64,000 bases of DNA from Paralichthys olivaceus (GCF_024713975.1 NC_091107.1:11087501-11151500); one strand, 5' to 3'; positions 50,949-63,890 are shown, counted from the stretch's first letter. Translations and numbers: made by a program. The notes: generated from the sequence alone by a model not told the origin.

Positions 50949-51259
50949 CTTTTTTTAAAATATATATTGTGTTTCATCTAAATGGTACAAATTGTTGTTT
51001 TCTTTACCCTGGAATGGACCTTTATATTGAAATACTTTATATTTACATTGGGAGGGGGTCCTCTCTACAAGGCCGCCATGTTTTTTACATTCGTCCAAAC
51101 TGGACAAACTAAACACCTTTTGAGTTTGTGTGACAACTGAAGTCTTCCACAGATTCTCGTTCATGTCTGGAAGGAGAGGGTGAGGTGAGGGGGTATTTAG
51201 CTGCAACATGCAACTTCACCACTAGATGTCACCAACTTCTACACACGGAACCTTTAAAA
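50949..51259. mobile_element. Non-autonomous DNA transposon (MITE) copy
   Basis: Contains ggagggggtcctctctacaa, ggccgccatg, actggacaaactaaacacct, gtgacaactgaagtcttcca and ccactagatgtcaccaactt, and ends cacggaacctttaaaag. This set is one of the highest-copy teleost MITEs; I recognise it by words, not by a named database entry. One terminus is clear at 51250-51259 and the other is eroded. A fragment of the same family is at 5688-5798. Confidence 0.6.
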
Positions 51260-52050
51260 GCTTATTTTAATGCAGTGAAAGCATGAGATGTCCACTGCAG
51301 AACCTTCTCAATGGATAGAAATTGTAGAGTAGTGGTGAAATCCTGAAGCTGTTCAATCAATTAATCCATCAAATTATATTTGAACAGCCCATACTCAGAA
51401 ATCACAAAAAACTACAAAAAAAACCAACCTATTAACAGGAGAAAAAAACATCGAAACCTCAGAGAGAGCCGCATGTGAGGGATCCCTCTCCCAGGACGGA
51501 GAGAAGTTGTTGTGTTTACTGTCATAACATTTGTTTCTTGATATTTTACAAACGTGTCATTTCAATTAATTTATATAAGATGATCTAACTATCAGGAGTG
51601 CAGCTTTTAGATATTTCTCGCCAAGCTAATTTTCTGGGGGATAAATTAGCCTATAGTACCTGATTAAAATGTCACTGCTCTGACTCTGACCGTTGTTTTG
51701 ACCATATACAATCACCAACAGTCAACTCAAGCTTCAGTGTTGCCACAACAAGAGCTGACAAGTGAGATGATCAAGCCGAAGCAGAATGAGTGAGTCCTTT
51801 GAGCAATATGCTGTAGGACCTTTGAGTCTATAACAAATTATATTTCAGAGCAAAATCATATATGTTTTATGTTAATAAACCTGAAGTACTTGTAACTATA
51901 TTAGCTGTGATTATGAATTAACAAGTATAAACTTGTGTCTGCATTTAGTGCAAGGAGAAGCTGCATAAAGTGGAATACCTGAAAATTGTACTTAATCACT
52001 TGCACTAAAAGACATTTAATTCTGTTTTTATAAATGAACAGGACACTTTT
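51260..52050. other. Spacer between vps26c and kcnj15
   Basis: AT-rich, no open frame of note, no splice-flanked coding. Nothing supported here. Confidence 0.5.
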
Positions 52051-52189
52051 ATTTTATTGAATGAAGAAACATTTATTTACAAAACAAAACCAATAATTTC
52101 AATGTCAGGTATTATAGTCATGTTACAAGTAAAAGGGACTTAAATCAGCTTATATATGTTGTAACACATTTTTCCTTTTCATCCACCAT

Positions 52190-53233
52190 CTATTCTTTTT
52201 TGTAGTCCTCCTCAAGCTTCAGCTTCTCTGAGTTGTTTTTGAGGAAGCATGGGTCATTGCTCACTTGTACCTTGTCAAAAAAGTTGAAATCTGCCACGTA
52301 GCGTCCGCCTGTGGTGCCGAACAGCACCGGCTTGAACTCGTAGCCCCAGAGGATCTCCTGGGCAACGTAGGAGGTGCGACTCTGACACGTGGCTGCCGTC
52401 GACTCCATTGTCGCATTGAGGGTGATCAGCAGCTCAAACGGTCGAGTGTAGAGGTTTTCTGCGTTCAGTCCTGCCAGCGGACTGTGCTCGTCCAGAATGT
52501 GGTAGAAAGTAAGAGGGAGGATGAGGAAAGGGCACTCCCCACTGGAGTCCATGTGGAAGTCAACAGCGGTCTGGTAGACCTGCGTCTTCTCACCCTCCTC
52601 TGTCACATTTGAGTGGAGGAGCTTTCCTGTCAGGTGACACTGGATCAGGAGGCTCTTCCTCATGTTGGCCACTCTCACCATCAGACACAGCTTTCCTTGG
52701 TGCTGGCAGATCACCGCCAACTGGCTGAACTTGATGGTCTCCGCTCGCTTCTTAGGCCGAGCCAGTTTGGCTAGAAAGGCGCCGGTGACGAAGATCTCAG
52801 CCAGGCCAGTGATGACGAGCTGAGCAACCAGAGTGAAGATGGCCAGGGGACATTCCTCCGAGATGTAACGAAAACCATAGCCGATGGTGGTCTGTGATTC
52901 CAGCGAGAAGAGGAAGGCTCCGGTCAGCGTCTCCACGTTCATCACGCAGGGCGTGTGGTTGGAATTCAAATTCCCCTCCAGGTCTCCGTTGCCCATTCCA
53001 ATGAAGTAGAAGATGACCCCAAAGATGAACCAAGTCATAACGAAGGTGGAAGCAAACAGGGTGATTTTGTAGCGCCACTTCATGTCCACCACAGTGGTCC
53101 AGATGTCGTGCAGGTAAAGCTTGACCATGCCCTCCACATTGTCAATCCGCACTTTATTGTGGCCGTCCTTGTCCACAATCCTCCGCTGGACCGCTGCTCT
53201 CCTGTTGTTCATGTTGCTCTGGGTCGATTCCAT
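52190..53233 (-). CDS. kcnj15: kcnj15-like inward-rectifier K+ channel (Kir4.2)
   Basis: Plasma-membrane Kir channel subunit of the Kir4/Kir1 group, which acts in epithelia and can pair with Kir5.1. The coding region is a single 347-codon exon with an acceptor (ttttgtcag) at about 53281, so the 5' UTR is split. Visible: M1 at about residues 57-79, N-glycosylation-type NHT near 92, filter TIGYG at 116-120, M2 with [13 protein letters not shown], the basic PIP2 motif [12 protein letters not shown] and the cytoplasmic beta domain. [20 protein letters not shown] and CQSRTSY favour KCNJ15, while [16 protein letters not shown] is as in KCNJ10; synteny with kcnj6, ttc3 and vps26c decides for kcnj15. 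The protein stops at [10 protein letters not shown], about 28 residues short of human Kir4.2, and lacks its terminal SNV PDZ ligand. Poly(A) signal near 52070-52077 on the minus strand. Confidence 0.87.
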   Translation of the reverse strand: MESTQSNMNNRRAAVQRRIVDKDGHNKVRIDNVEGMVKLYLHDIWTTVVDMKWRYKITLFASTFVMTWFIFGVIFYFIGMGNGDLEGNLNSNHTPCVMNVETLTGAFLFSLESQTTIGYGFRYISEECPLAIFTLVAQLVITGLAEIFVTGAFLAKLARPKKRAETIKFSQLAVICQHQGKLCLMVRVANMRKSLLIQCHLTGKLLHSNVTEEGEKTQVYQTAVDFHMDSSGECPFLILPLTFYHILDEHSPLAGLNAENLYTRPFELLITLNATMESTAATCQSRTSYVAQEILWGYEFKPVLFGTTGGRYVADFNFFDKVQVSNDPCFLKNNSEKLKLEEDYKKE

Positions 53234-55774
53234 CTGATGGTGTCTTCTGAGGGTTTATTGTTGCATCGCCAAGGAAAGGACTGACAAAACACCAGAAAAC
53301 ATATGATTTCATCTGTAGCCTCATTATTTTCACATACAACATCCTAGTTATATTTATTTACACATTTAATAAGTAATTCAAAGTGTAATCTCGTTACAAA
53401 ACCCAAAAATATTTTCTCTGGTGTTATCTAGTAGTTAGTTTGTTGTCATTTTATTCATCCGTCTCTGAGGTTTTGTTCATAGTTTTGTTTGGTTCTCAAA
53501 TCAGATCTCAGGTTTCCTTTTACTGTTACTTGCAAGATTGGATTTCTTTTCCAGACATGATCAACCTAATCACTCAGTAACTACACATCTACTGTCAAAG
53601 TGTTGCTTTGCAAGTTACTGTGAAGACACTTTGAGATCTGTTTGATGAAATTTGTTGAAATTTGACTGGAGTCGTATTTCAAACCACCTGTGAATGTGGC
53701 TTAGATCTGATTTGCAAAAATCACATTATCACGTTTTTTTAACCCTGAGACTTTCTGAAATCGATCTGGAAAATCTAAAGCATGGATTTAGACTGGCAGT
53801 CAGAACCAGGCCTTACCTTTCTGCCTATGCCTCAGTACAATGGACGTGGATGAAATTTAATATGTGGCCCTGGCGTTCAACTTGTCTTTCTAGTTGCGGT
53901 GTCATGGTTACTCTGGATAAACCACAGGCCGCACTGTCTGCACTTTACTGTAAAACGTCCTTGTACCAGTAGAGTAAACTGTTCTCACTGCGTCTTCTTG
54001 ATGTGATGGAGACGCTTTCTGAAGGATTTTCAAATGTAGATTTTAAATCACTAGTGACTACATACCACCACAAGTAAGTCAATGGTAAATTGACCTCCCT
54101 AACCCCAACAGAGATGAAAAAATAATCTCCATTATTCTAATAACCACTGAGAAGCTCTCATCTAAAACCCCACAGCTGTGTTCTGCACCAATATAACAGG
54201 TCATGAGCGGCAAATTTTAAGGACGTGCTCATCGCTATTGGAAACAAACTTCTTCTCAGAGTTAGATGAGAAGATCAATACCACTCTCATATGTGTCCTG
54301 ACTAAAAAAGTCCACCTACCAACACCTGTAATTAATACGTCTTACAATACATTCTCAATTGTTCCCATAAGTTTAAAACATGGAAAAACTGGTATGTTGC
54401 TTTAAACTTGATCAAGATTTGTCCTCTGAAGCAGACAAAAAGTTCAGCATTGTGCTCAACACAAAAAAATAACATATGATGATTTAAAATAAACTGATTT
54501 AATATTTAACTAAATTCAATATATGGAATTATGTCTGCGTAGCATTGTTCCGGTAACGCTCACAGTTAAGTAGAAAGTTAACCTTGTAGTAAACCATTGC
54601 AGGAGCCTGCAGGAGCCTGCAGGACACCTGCTGTAACTTATAATTATCATTGATCACCCGATAAATCTGACGTGTATCATACTCACATCCCGTCGTGCTG
54701 TCTGTAGAGTTACAGGTGTTTGCGTTCAGTTGTCTCAGGGTCACACACGATTCATCTGTAAGACGAAGCTGCCACAGAACATCGAGTTCAGTGTCTTCTT
54801 TCTCCTATTGTCCCGGGTTGTGAAAGTGAACTTTGGCACAGTGGTAAAACAGAGATGAGACACAAAGCCGAGCTGTAAACTCTAATCCACATGGGGGCTG
54901 GCGTTTATTCCTCCGCCTCCTCCTCCTGTACACAGGTAGGAGCAACAACCTGAACACTTGGAACTTTGTTTTGCTCCTTTTATGGTTGTTGTTGTTTGAC
55001 ACACACACCCAGATTTACTGCTGCCGCTGCCCAACACTTCTCTAAAGGGCATTTTCATTTCTGGGGTCACTTTTTTGGTGTCACTACAAATAAATGGTGG
55101 TCTGACTAAACTCTAGCCTGAAGAAGAAATCTGTGTGTGTGTATAAATAGACGTGGAGCTTTTTGGATTTCTATTTGCTGAACATGTATTAAATAAATAT
55201 GTAGGAGCTGAAGGAAGCTGAAGAGCTGGAAGAGTTGTTTTTTATTAATTAATCATTGTTGGGGAAATTAGTTTCTCCTGATCAATGTCAGATCATTTTG
55301 CTGATCCTGCTACACAACTAAAACTTTGTATTTTGTCATGATACAATAAGAGCTGGATTTTGGCAGCTTTCTCATTTCTGGACCCATGATGAAAATCAAT
55401 AAATGATCAAATAAATGACAATAATAAATTATCATCAATAAAATGTGAAAATAGTGCAATTGAAAGTAGCTGAAGTGTCACGTGAGGTGTTACAGCTGAA
55501 AATGTTGGATGAAGTCAAAGAGCTGACAGCAGATTAACTGTCACTAAAACCATCTGAAGAGTGAATTCATGTGAAGGTGGAAAATTCAGTTCAAACCAGA
55601 AAATCAGCATGAATCAAGGTGAGAGAAGAGAGTGGTGATTCAAACTGTTTAACTGTTCTAACACAACATACGATCAATGTTTTGACCACTGCTTGTTTGA
55701 CTCTATGACCTTGAATCACGCACCTTAGATTTATTATTAACCTTAAAGTTATTACCCACATTCCTGAAGGCTAG

Positions 55775-55810
55775 GTGTGTGCGTGTGTGTGCGTGTGTGT
55801 GCGTGTGTTG
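55775..55810. repeat. (GTGTGTGC)n minisatellite-like run
   Basis: Octamer-spaced gtgtgtgc units, four copies or so, in the spacer upstream of kcnj15. Confidence 0.9.
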
Positions 55811-56847
55811 GTAGTGTATGAGATTACCAGTTGATTTCCTTGTTCCTTCAAAACAGTGTTTACAATGATGGCAAAAAGCTAATAACAGGGAGAGACAGAC
55901 AGAAAACGTGACACTCTACATTCACATCATGCCAGAAAGACGGAACTACAAGGGAAGGAGAGTTTTAAAAATATGGATGAATTTCCCACTTTATTATATT
56001 AACCTCTGCAAAATATCTGACAGAGAACAGACTATGGTGAATTTGCTAAAAGCTCCACAGTAAGTGGTAATTTTGCTGCCTGGTGGGTGAAATAAAGGTA
56101 CATTATGAAAAACATTAACTAATTGAACCTGAGTTTTGTTTATTTAGTGGTTACTTCATCAATAAATTATCTTCTAATACTGAAAGGAGAGAAAGACAAC
56201 AGATGAGACTAATGTAAACTCTAATGATTTCTTTTCAGCAGTTTTTATTTCTTACGTGGCTCTGGAGTGAGCCTCCCCAAGTTATTCCAAATAACTTATG
56301 TTGCATTAGTATGAAACTTAATAATTAATAAGAAGGATTTTTTTGATTCAGTCTCAATTTTGACATCAAGCCAGCACAAGGATAATACTGGAAATATGTC
56401 TTTGGGATTATGTGACAAACAATTATGAATTGTACTGAACTGCAAACATGTTATGTGTCACTTTCTCATGCGGACTGAAAGATTATACAGAAGTCCCTCA
56501 TGACCCATCTCTCTGTTGTGAAGCCTCGGTCCTTAGATTTAAAAGGGCCCTTTGTCTCCATCAAGGGAAGATGACTAGATTTAACCATGATGAAGGAACA
56601 AAACCCCACCTAGTGTACAAAACGTTGAATGCAGGCCAATACCTGAGGCCTCGTACTCTTTTAGGCCGATTTTGATCTACTTCAAGTACTGACCTGAGTG
56701 TCTGGTTTCATTAGCTGATTCAAGTCAATAAAAATGATGATTGAGTGAAAGTATTACAAATTAGATCTAGAGTTTATACTTTCTTCACTGAGAAGATATC
56801 ACATAACAATAATGTCACTTAGTAGACTATGTACCTGCACTAAGGTC

Positions 56848-57175
56848 CAAAAGTCCCCTTATGAAACCGCATTTAAATTCGCTAGTTCCAGATTTTCTTG
56901 GGGGGGATCTGCACCAAATTGTACACACTCCTGTTGTTTTTCATTAACATCTATGAATTGAAATTTCTGAGAAATAAAATAAAATGTTGGATAAAACTCC
57001 ATATCTTGAAATGTTTAAATTAACTGGTTCCGCACAAAAATGTATTAAATTCTTCCCTGACCCATACCGCATCCTTCCAACAAGTTTCGTGGAAATCTTT
57101 CCTGTAGTTTTTGTGCAATCTTTCTAGCTTTAAACCAAACAAACGCAGATGAAAACAATCTCCTTGGTGATGATA
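56848..57175 (+). repeat. Dispersed repeat family A, copy 4 (most complete)
   Basis: Begins gtccccttatgaaaccgcat, contains gatctgcaccaaattgtaca, ttcttccctgacccataccg and aacaagtttcgtggaaatct, and ends aatctccttggtgatgatag. It lies just beyond the likely 3' end of smg8. Confidence 0.65.
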
Positions 57176-57801
57176 GCAACTGACACAGATTGACCTCCAG
57201 TTAATTTTTATTTACAAAAAAATAAACCGACATGTTCCACTCCAGTTTCCAGCGCTCTAAATACTGATCAATAACAGTTTTTGAGATGCGTTGTGGAACT
57301 ATTCAGATACTGCACGTGAAGCAGAAAGCACTTCAGCCTCAGCCTTAATGGCTTCTCAGTTTTCTGCTGCTGACCTTTGCTCATCAGACCTGACCCTGTA
57401 AACTGCGACATAAGCAAAGTTCTGCGACACAAGATACAAACCCGGGCTGGTTTACAAACACTGGGGATTGAGCTGCCCCAAATGAGAGAATCACAATTAT
57501 AACATGGTCATATAAGTGCCAAGAGTTCAGTAAAACTGTTGGTCATGAGGTTCTCAAAATCAATATAAATCTGTGGAGGCTGTAAACGTCCACAGCCCCT
57601 TTAATGAGAATACAGGAATTCGTTTACGAGACCCTTGGGGAGATGTTTATCTAATGATGGAGAAAAACAGAAGATCTCACTAGGTGGTGTCACAAACTGA
57701 CCCTGCCATGAGCAGGGAGACGATACAATTAAAATGTCTTAACCTGTGTAAGCAGCTGTAAATTCATGAAGACAGGGTCCAGAAAGGTGAAGTCCTTCAG
57801 G

Positions 57802-60800
57802 TTACTGTGGTGGCGGGTTAGCAGTGGTGGCCTTTAGGATGCCTCGCAGCACCTTGTAGTTGTTGAGAGGTTGGCTTTCTTTGGGTGGGTAGCAGGGACC
57901 GTGATCGGTTGCGTAGGAATAAGGGAAGCGCAGCACCCAAAGACCATCGGCGGGCAACACTAACTCTGTCTGCTCTGGATGGAAAACTGGGCAGGGAGGG
58001 AGACCAGGCTGTACCTGAAAACACAGCAATAAAAGGATTAATGTGACATTGATATTAAAATAAATCTTATAAAACAAAATATAAATAAGTATTTTGCTAC
58101 CAGATATGTGAATGAACCACATTTAAATTCACTAGATCCAGATTTCTATTTAAATCTGCACTAAATTGCACACACATGAATATCAGTCCCCTGAATATGC
58201 CTGATTTTTTCCATCTAGATTCATTAATTATTCTATGAGGAATCAACGAAAATGTTGAAAAAAACATTATCTCTCAAAGCTGCATCCTTCCAACAAGTTT
58301 CGTGGTGATCCATCTGGTAGTTTTTGCAAACTCCTGCTAATTAACAAACAAACATTGACAAAAACATAACCTTCTTGGCAGAGGTAAAAAAAATAAATAA
58401 AAAAGTAAGTCAACCCTTTAAAATATGAAAATATGTCATTATGTCTTATTTTTGTCTAAAAATGTAATCGGATTTTCATTCTTTTGTTCTTGTCCACAGT
58501 GAATACATGATTTAATAATTCACAGCGTAGGATGGAGAAAGTATGTGAAGCCTGAGGCTAATGACACGAACAACAGCAAATTTGAGTCGCAGGTTTGTTA
58601 AACCTGGAGTTGGATCAATGAAAGCAGATTAGAGGTTTGGGATAGAAACAACATAACAGAAACATTTGGATTTTACTGTTCACAAGAAGCACAAAACATG
58701 AAAACTGATCTCAGAGGATGTGTGGATTTGCATGAAGCCGGAGAGGGTCACAAAGTCATCTCGAAGAGTTTAGATATTCATGTGCAGTTTGACAAAATAT
58801 CTTTGAATAGGGACGATTTGTTTTACTGTGGCTAGTCTCCATAGAAATGGGCGCCCACCTAGAGCGAGACTCCAAAAGCACAAAGCACAATATCAGTGTG
58901 GTAAAACTGAGGCCCAGAGTTGTAGCTAAAGGCTTTAAGTGATGCTTGGAGTGGACCAACTGTGTTTGGTTGTTTACCTGTGGGTTGAGTGTAACCTCCA
59001 GTGGAGCATCAGGCACAACAATAAAAAGGCGAGCCAGCTGGGCGTAGTGAGGCTTCAGGCCGCGGCCCTGGGAAGGTGAAGGGATGTACAACGGCATGTC
59101 TGTGTTAAGCACCCTGGTAGCGGGATCCTTGGCACCCCCTGGCCCCAGCACCTTCACTATTTTATCAGGCCCGGAGCTAATGAAGCGTCTTCCCCTGCTG
59201 TCCTCATACTCAAACCCCACGAACGCTCGAGCCATGTCATCCCTCCTGCGACTCCTACCCAGCCCTCCAGTGCTCCCTCGCTTTCCCACCAGGGTCTTGT
59301 TAGGGGCTGGCCACGAAGAGGTGCCTCCATCCAAAGGCTCAGTCAGTCCTGTATCCTCCTCCGACCGGGAGCGAATGACCAAGTCCCATGGCAAGAGGAA
59401 GGAGGAGCCGGGGAGGAAGCCTGGCTGTTCCAGACCAGTGTGGCAGTTGTAGGACTTTGCTGTTCCCAGTTTGACCAGTGACCAGCTGGAGAACTTAGGT
59501 AGCAGACCCTTCGAGCAGCCCGAGTGCATCATACCAGGGAGGTACTCCACAGTGGAGGGCTGTCGATCTACCAGGCTCGGCCTCTTCTGCTGAACTTGGG
59601 TTTCGGTTCCATCTCCGTCACCATAGGTGCCCAGACTGTCCGTGGACTGGCCGAGACTGAGGGCCAGGCTGAGGCTGGTGTCTCCGGGTGTGTGACTCTG
59701 TGCAGTGCTCGGCTCCTTCAGCCTCTCAGCCTCACCAGACCCCGAGGCCTCAGATTGGGGTCGCGGAGCCTGGTTTGAGGCGGGGGCTGGGTCAGGAGTG
59801 CTGGGCTGGAAAACTGGAAACTCGATCCTCTCCAGCTTCCCACAGCATTTCTCCTCCAGCATCTATTCAGGAAGATCAGAGTTAGAGAATAGATTATTAT
59901 AGTTATTCCCCATCTGTACTGGCCCCAGAGAGATCCCTTCTCAAATCAATTACAATATAAGTGACGGCAAACAAATCCACCGGCCTGTTCCTGATAGAGA
60001 ACTCATGAGGCTTTGTCAGACTGAGTAACACAAATAAAGACGGTATCGCTAAAAGGTACAGTCCGCTCATCCAACAACATTTTTTCAATATCCCTATAAT
60101 TTGGCTCAGCAACATCCACTGTATATTGAAACAAAAAGGGCAAATGACACTAGAAGAACTGTCACTGACTAATTTGACAAACTCAGACAGCTGAAACCAA
60201 ATATTAACCAAAGCTCAGCTGAGGAAATAATTTTTTTGCACAGAACAAAGAGCCCCATCATTCAAACTGAAATCGGTTTAGGACAGGATCTTTTTGTGAC
60301 CACAAAAATAGAAGCAATAATTACAATGATGGATGAATAGATAAAAATGAAAAAGCTTTCAATCTTTCAATCTCTCAATCCTGTTTACATTAACATTGCA
60401 TGTTTATAAATTATTACTTCTTTTAAATGCTTCTTATTTTTAGTACCCTTGCTGCTGCTGTAAAACAGCTGATTTCCAATGATTGTAGGACTAATAAAGA
60501 ATTATCTTATATTCTTCAACAAGAACTCCCTTTGGAATTCACATGATTTCTGCATCGACAGATTTAAGTATCAACTCAGAAATTAAGATGCTGAAATCTT
60601 CCATCGAGTCAATGTGTTTACTGACAACTTCTCCAGGAAGTGCAGTGACAAAAACACCACAGTATTAGCACCATCAGAGCCGTGTGTATGATATGTGACA
60701 ACCGCGATCCTCCGACCCTCAGAGAGCACAGTGTGATTCCTAACCTGGTAGAAGTCATAATTGGCAGCCTGGACGTCAAACGGATCCTCACGAGGAGCCT

Positions 60801-63124
60801 GCTTCCTACCACAGTTGCAGGAGCTTGTGGAGCGCCCCCTGCTGTTGTGGTTCAGTATGGGTGGGTTGCGATCCATATCCGGCTTCTCTCCTGCAGAAAT
60901 GAACGTTAGATTTCATGCATCTGATATTAGCCTCATCAAGAGTTTGACATATAAAAACATGCCTTTACATTAACACATAAAGAACTTTACATATATTTTT
61001 GTGGATGATTCCATGATCACACTCTGTCTTTTTGAAGAAATTTACTGAAACAGTTGACTGTTATTATAAACTACATGGGAGATCCCAGAGCGCAGATACA
61101 TAACATCTATTATACGCCCTGTCTATTTCCTTTACCAGTTTCTGACCTCATTAGCTCCAATGCTGTGTAGCAGAGGCAAGAAAAGTAGAGAGGCATGTTC
61201 ACCTGGCTGAGGCAGTAAGTGGAACTTGTGAACACAGTGCTGGTCAGTCAGGCTTCGCTCCTCACACAGCTGGTGCCCGTTGCTCCAGAACTTGTAGCAG
61301 TCCTCGTGAAGCTGCAGAGCGTAGCGCTGAAAGGCCACGCCACGAGCATGCTGGCTGTACACACGCAGAGCCTGTGCCAACTGGTTTTTGTGCACTGTAG
61401 TGGTGTAATTATGGGGAAGGTTGGACTGGTAAGCGCTGTGAGCCAGTGGCAGAGCTTTCTGACACCTGTTCTCAGAAAACTTTGTGTCAGCTTCAAGAAA
61501 ACCCTCCAAAACCTTCAGCTGGCTTTGCACTTTTGTAGCTAGCTCAGCCATTTCTTCTTCTGTGGTGCTAATAAGGACATGGTGGAGTCTGGAGGCCACC
61601 TGGACCCACTTGGAGTAGGTCGGCAGCTCAAAGTGCGAAGGCTGTGGGTTGCGCCCGACACTGTCATCAAAGCCTTTCTTAGTCAGCACGAGCTCTACAT
61701 GCTGCCAGAGGAACTCCTTCAAGCTACAGTCCAGCAGCTGACCGCCCATCGGCGCAATGCCTGAGTCTGTGCTGCAGCTGGACTGTCGAGCCGAACGTCG
61801 CATCTGCTGATAACGCCTCGGCCCTGACACCAGCGTGGTGGAGTCCTGCTCACACAAGGTGCAGTTTGACCGCAGCTGAGAAAGCAATGCTCCCACGGGG
61901 TCCTCATCCGTTGCTGGTATCACATACACAAATGCTTGGTTGGCGGGCACGGTGAACAAACAGTTGCTACTTTGGTTGGTCAGGACTCTGCTTTTACGAA
62001 AGATGCGATAAATCTGGTCCTCCAGAGCATGCTGCAGCCTCCTCCGGGGAGAGTGCTTTTTGGGTTTGTCTGGATTTCCTCCAGACTCTGAACCATTGGA
62101 AGAAACCTTTGGAAAAACAAGGATGTGTCAATTAAACCCGTAATACAAACATACATAAAAACATAATCAAACTGAAAATATACGGCCCAAGAATCCATCG
62201 AGAGTTCCTATAGTGCAATATCTATTTACTCTACAGTGTATTACAATAATTCCTAATGATACAATGGATTAAATTAAAGTGACCTCAGCCTGGATAAAGA
62301 GTATAAAATTAAATAACATACAATAACAACCTGCAGTTAAAAACATTGGTACTTACATTAGGAGACTCAATTTGTAAGACTTGCAGACCCCCCCACTCTA
62401 AAAGTTTTTAACACTGAAGCCCCACACCTTGACTCTAAGTTTTGTAAGTCACTGTAACAGTAAAGAGAAAGATACACTGATGATTGAAACTAATAATAGA
62501 AATAAACTATAAGACCTTTAGGGTGCCGTTCATCTGGAAGACGAAGAGCAGGCGCGGAGGGCAGGGCCGACAGTTCACCTTCCACTCCTTGGACACCGGA
62601 CAGTCTTTGATGGCAGCTCTGATCAGAGGCAGCACCTTCTGTCGCAGGGCGTCCAGGGCTCGGAAGAACCGGTCGTAGGTCACGTCGAAGGTCTGGTTGG
62701 GATGGACGAGCAGGAGGACGTGGCACACGGAGAACATGTAGAGCAGGTGGAGGCAGTGCTGTCTGTCCAGGCCTTTCCAGAAGTCATGGGCGTCCGAGTG
62801 GCCGGCGCCGGCACTGAGAGTCTGACAGGCCCGCAGCAGCTGGCGGCTGTCGCAGACGGAGGAGAGCATCAGGTACAGAACCCGGTTCTCCTGGTTGTAG
62901 AAAGCCTGGATGTGGCTGTCCGCGGTGCCGCCGTCCTCCGGGCCGCCGAACAGCGCAAAGAGGTGTTTATCCGCCAGAGTGTTGACCAGAGACTCCTTCA
63001 GCGGCCCCGACTGCATGTTGCTTTTGCCGAAAATACCGACAACACACAAGCCTTCCTCCCGGTACAAAGCGTCCTCGACGAGCTCAGACTGGAGCAGAGC
63101 CCCGATACTCACAGGATCAGCCAT
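57802..63124 (-). CDS. smg8: smg8: SMG1-complex regulator in nonsense-mediated mRNA decay
   Basis: With SMG9 it restrains the SMG1 kinase that phosphorylates UPF1. Coding exons on the minus strand, 5' to 3': 62516-63124, 61203-62106, 60745-60890, 58978-59862, 57802-58014. All GT-AG and in frame, 918 aa (human about 991). The N-terminal G-like domain begins MADPVSIGALLQ with CVVGIFGKSNMQSG; later matches include FRALDALRQKVLPLIRAAIK, DCPVSKEWKVNCRPCPPRLL, KKGFDDSVGRNPQPSHFELP, KFSENRCQKALPLAHSAYQS, CNCGRKQAPREDPFD, LSLALSLGQSTDSLGTY, RRRDDMARAFVGFEYEDSRG and DGLWVLRFPYSYATD. Start is placed at MADPV by homology; an in-frame ATG five codons upstream (MREANMADPV) is an alternative. Much of the length difference is a shorter low-complexity N-terminal insert than in mammals. 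Poly(A) signal AATAAA near 57207-57214 on the minus strand. Confidence 0.97.
58120..58388 (+). repeat. Dispersed repeat family A, copy 5 (in a smg8 intron)
   Basis: Contains gcacacacatgaatatcagt, atccttccaacaagtttcgt and the end aaccttcttggcagaggtaa. It lies in the smg8 intron 58015-58977, antisense to smg8. Confidence 0.65.
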
Positions 63125-63139
63125 GTTGGCCTCTCTCAT

Positions 63140-63240
63140 GTTGGGAAACAGCGCGGGGAATAAAAACAACGACGCAGCCACTTCCGGGTTCGTGACGCTA
63201 AAATGTCCGAGTAGATGCAACTTATGTGTTCCGCTCCTCT
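63140..63240 (-). promoter_or_regulatory. smg8: smg8 promoter
   Basis: Just upstream of the start codon is cacttccggg (ETS-type, about 63178-63187) next to gtgacgc, in a GC-richer patch. No TATA box. Consistent with a housekeeping gene. Confidence 0.45.
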
Positions 63241-63890
63241 GTTGGTTGCATTATAACAATAGATTATAACATTATAAACACTGAGTGGAGTTTCTATCGG
63301 ATACATTGGAGAACGATTTGTTTTGTATTTAAAAATACAACATGATTAAATCAAATAGAGTAGGTAAGTATTATCATCTTTAAAGTTTTATAATAGCATA
63401 TGTACAGTATCAAAATTAAAAGTACTCACAACCGAATGACCCATGTGACTGTTACATGGCATGACTGTTATTACAAATATTTCATGTATAACAGCTTCAA
63501 CTGATTGAGCTAATTTTACATATCATATTAATATATTATATTATGTTTATCACAACAGCAAATTAGAACACACGAGAAATCACAACACACAAAAACACAA
63601 TTCCCAAAAACAACAACATGACAGCAAATCACAAAACACGTAGACAGTGCTGCTGTGGTTCGTTGTTGTTCTCTTATTGTGTTGTTGTATGTCGTGATTT
63701 TCTGCGGAGCCACCACAGTTATATAAGAGTGAATCCTGATTTAGCTCATCATGCTCTACATTTACTTACTCTAGCATTACACACATTTAACAATGTTAAG
63801 AAATAATATTATAACAAATAAAAGGTGTAAATCACTCTTGAAAGTCAAACTAAAAGCTTTCTGTCACAGACTCATTAATGAAACCACCTT
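63241..63890. other. AT-rich spacer upstream of smg8
   Basis: AT-rich with a patch of short inverted-sounding repeats of cacaac/gttgtt words at 63550-63700 that can fold against each other (for example aaacaacaacatgac versus gttgttgt). No gene seen. Confidence 0.4.

Larger units (their letters stand above)
53283..57190. other. Region between kcnj15 and smg8
   Basis: Should contain the untranslated first exon(s) and promoter of kcnj15; a possible GC-richer candidate is 54780-55070 but no donor stands out. It also holds a small direct repeat (caggagcctg) at about 54599-54621, a (GTGTGTGC)n run at about 55775-55810 and repeat family A copy 4. No protein-coding exon recognised. Confidence 0.4.

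Noticed and set aside
54600-54635. Short direct repeats of caggagcctg as a possible regulatory array
   Set aside because: Only two to three units; too little to support a function.
62702-63269. Long plus-strand frames opposite smg8 exon 1
   Set aside because: Shadow frames of a GC-rich coding exon; only the minus strand matches SMG8.
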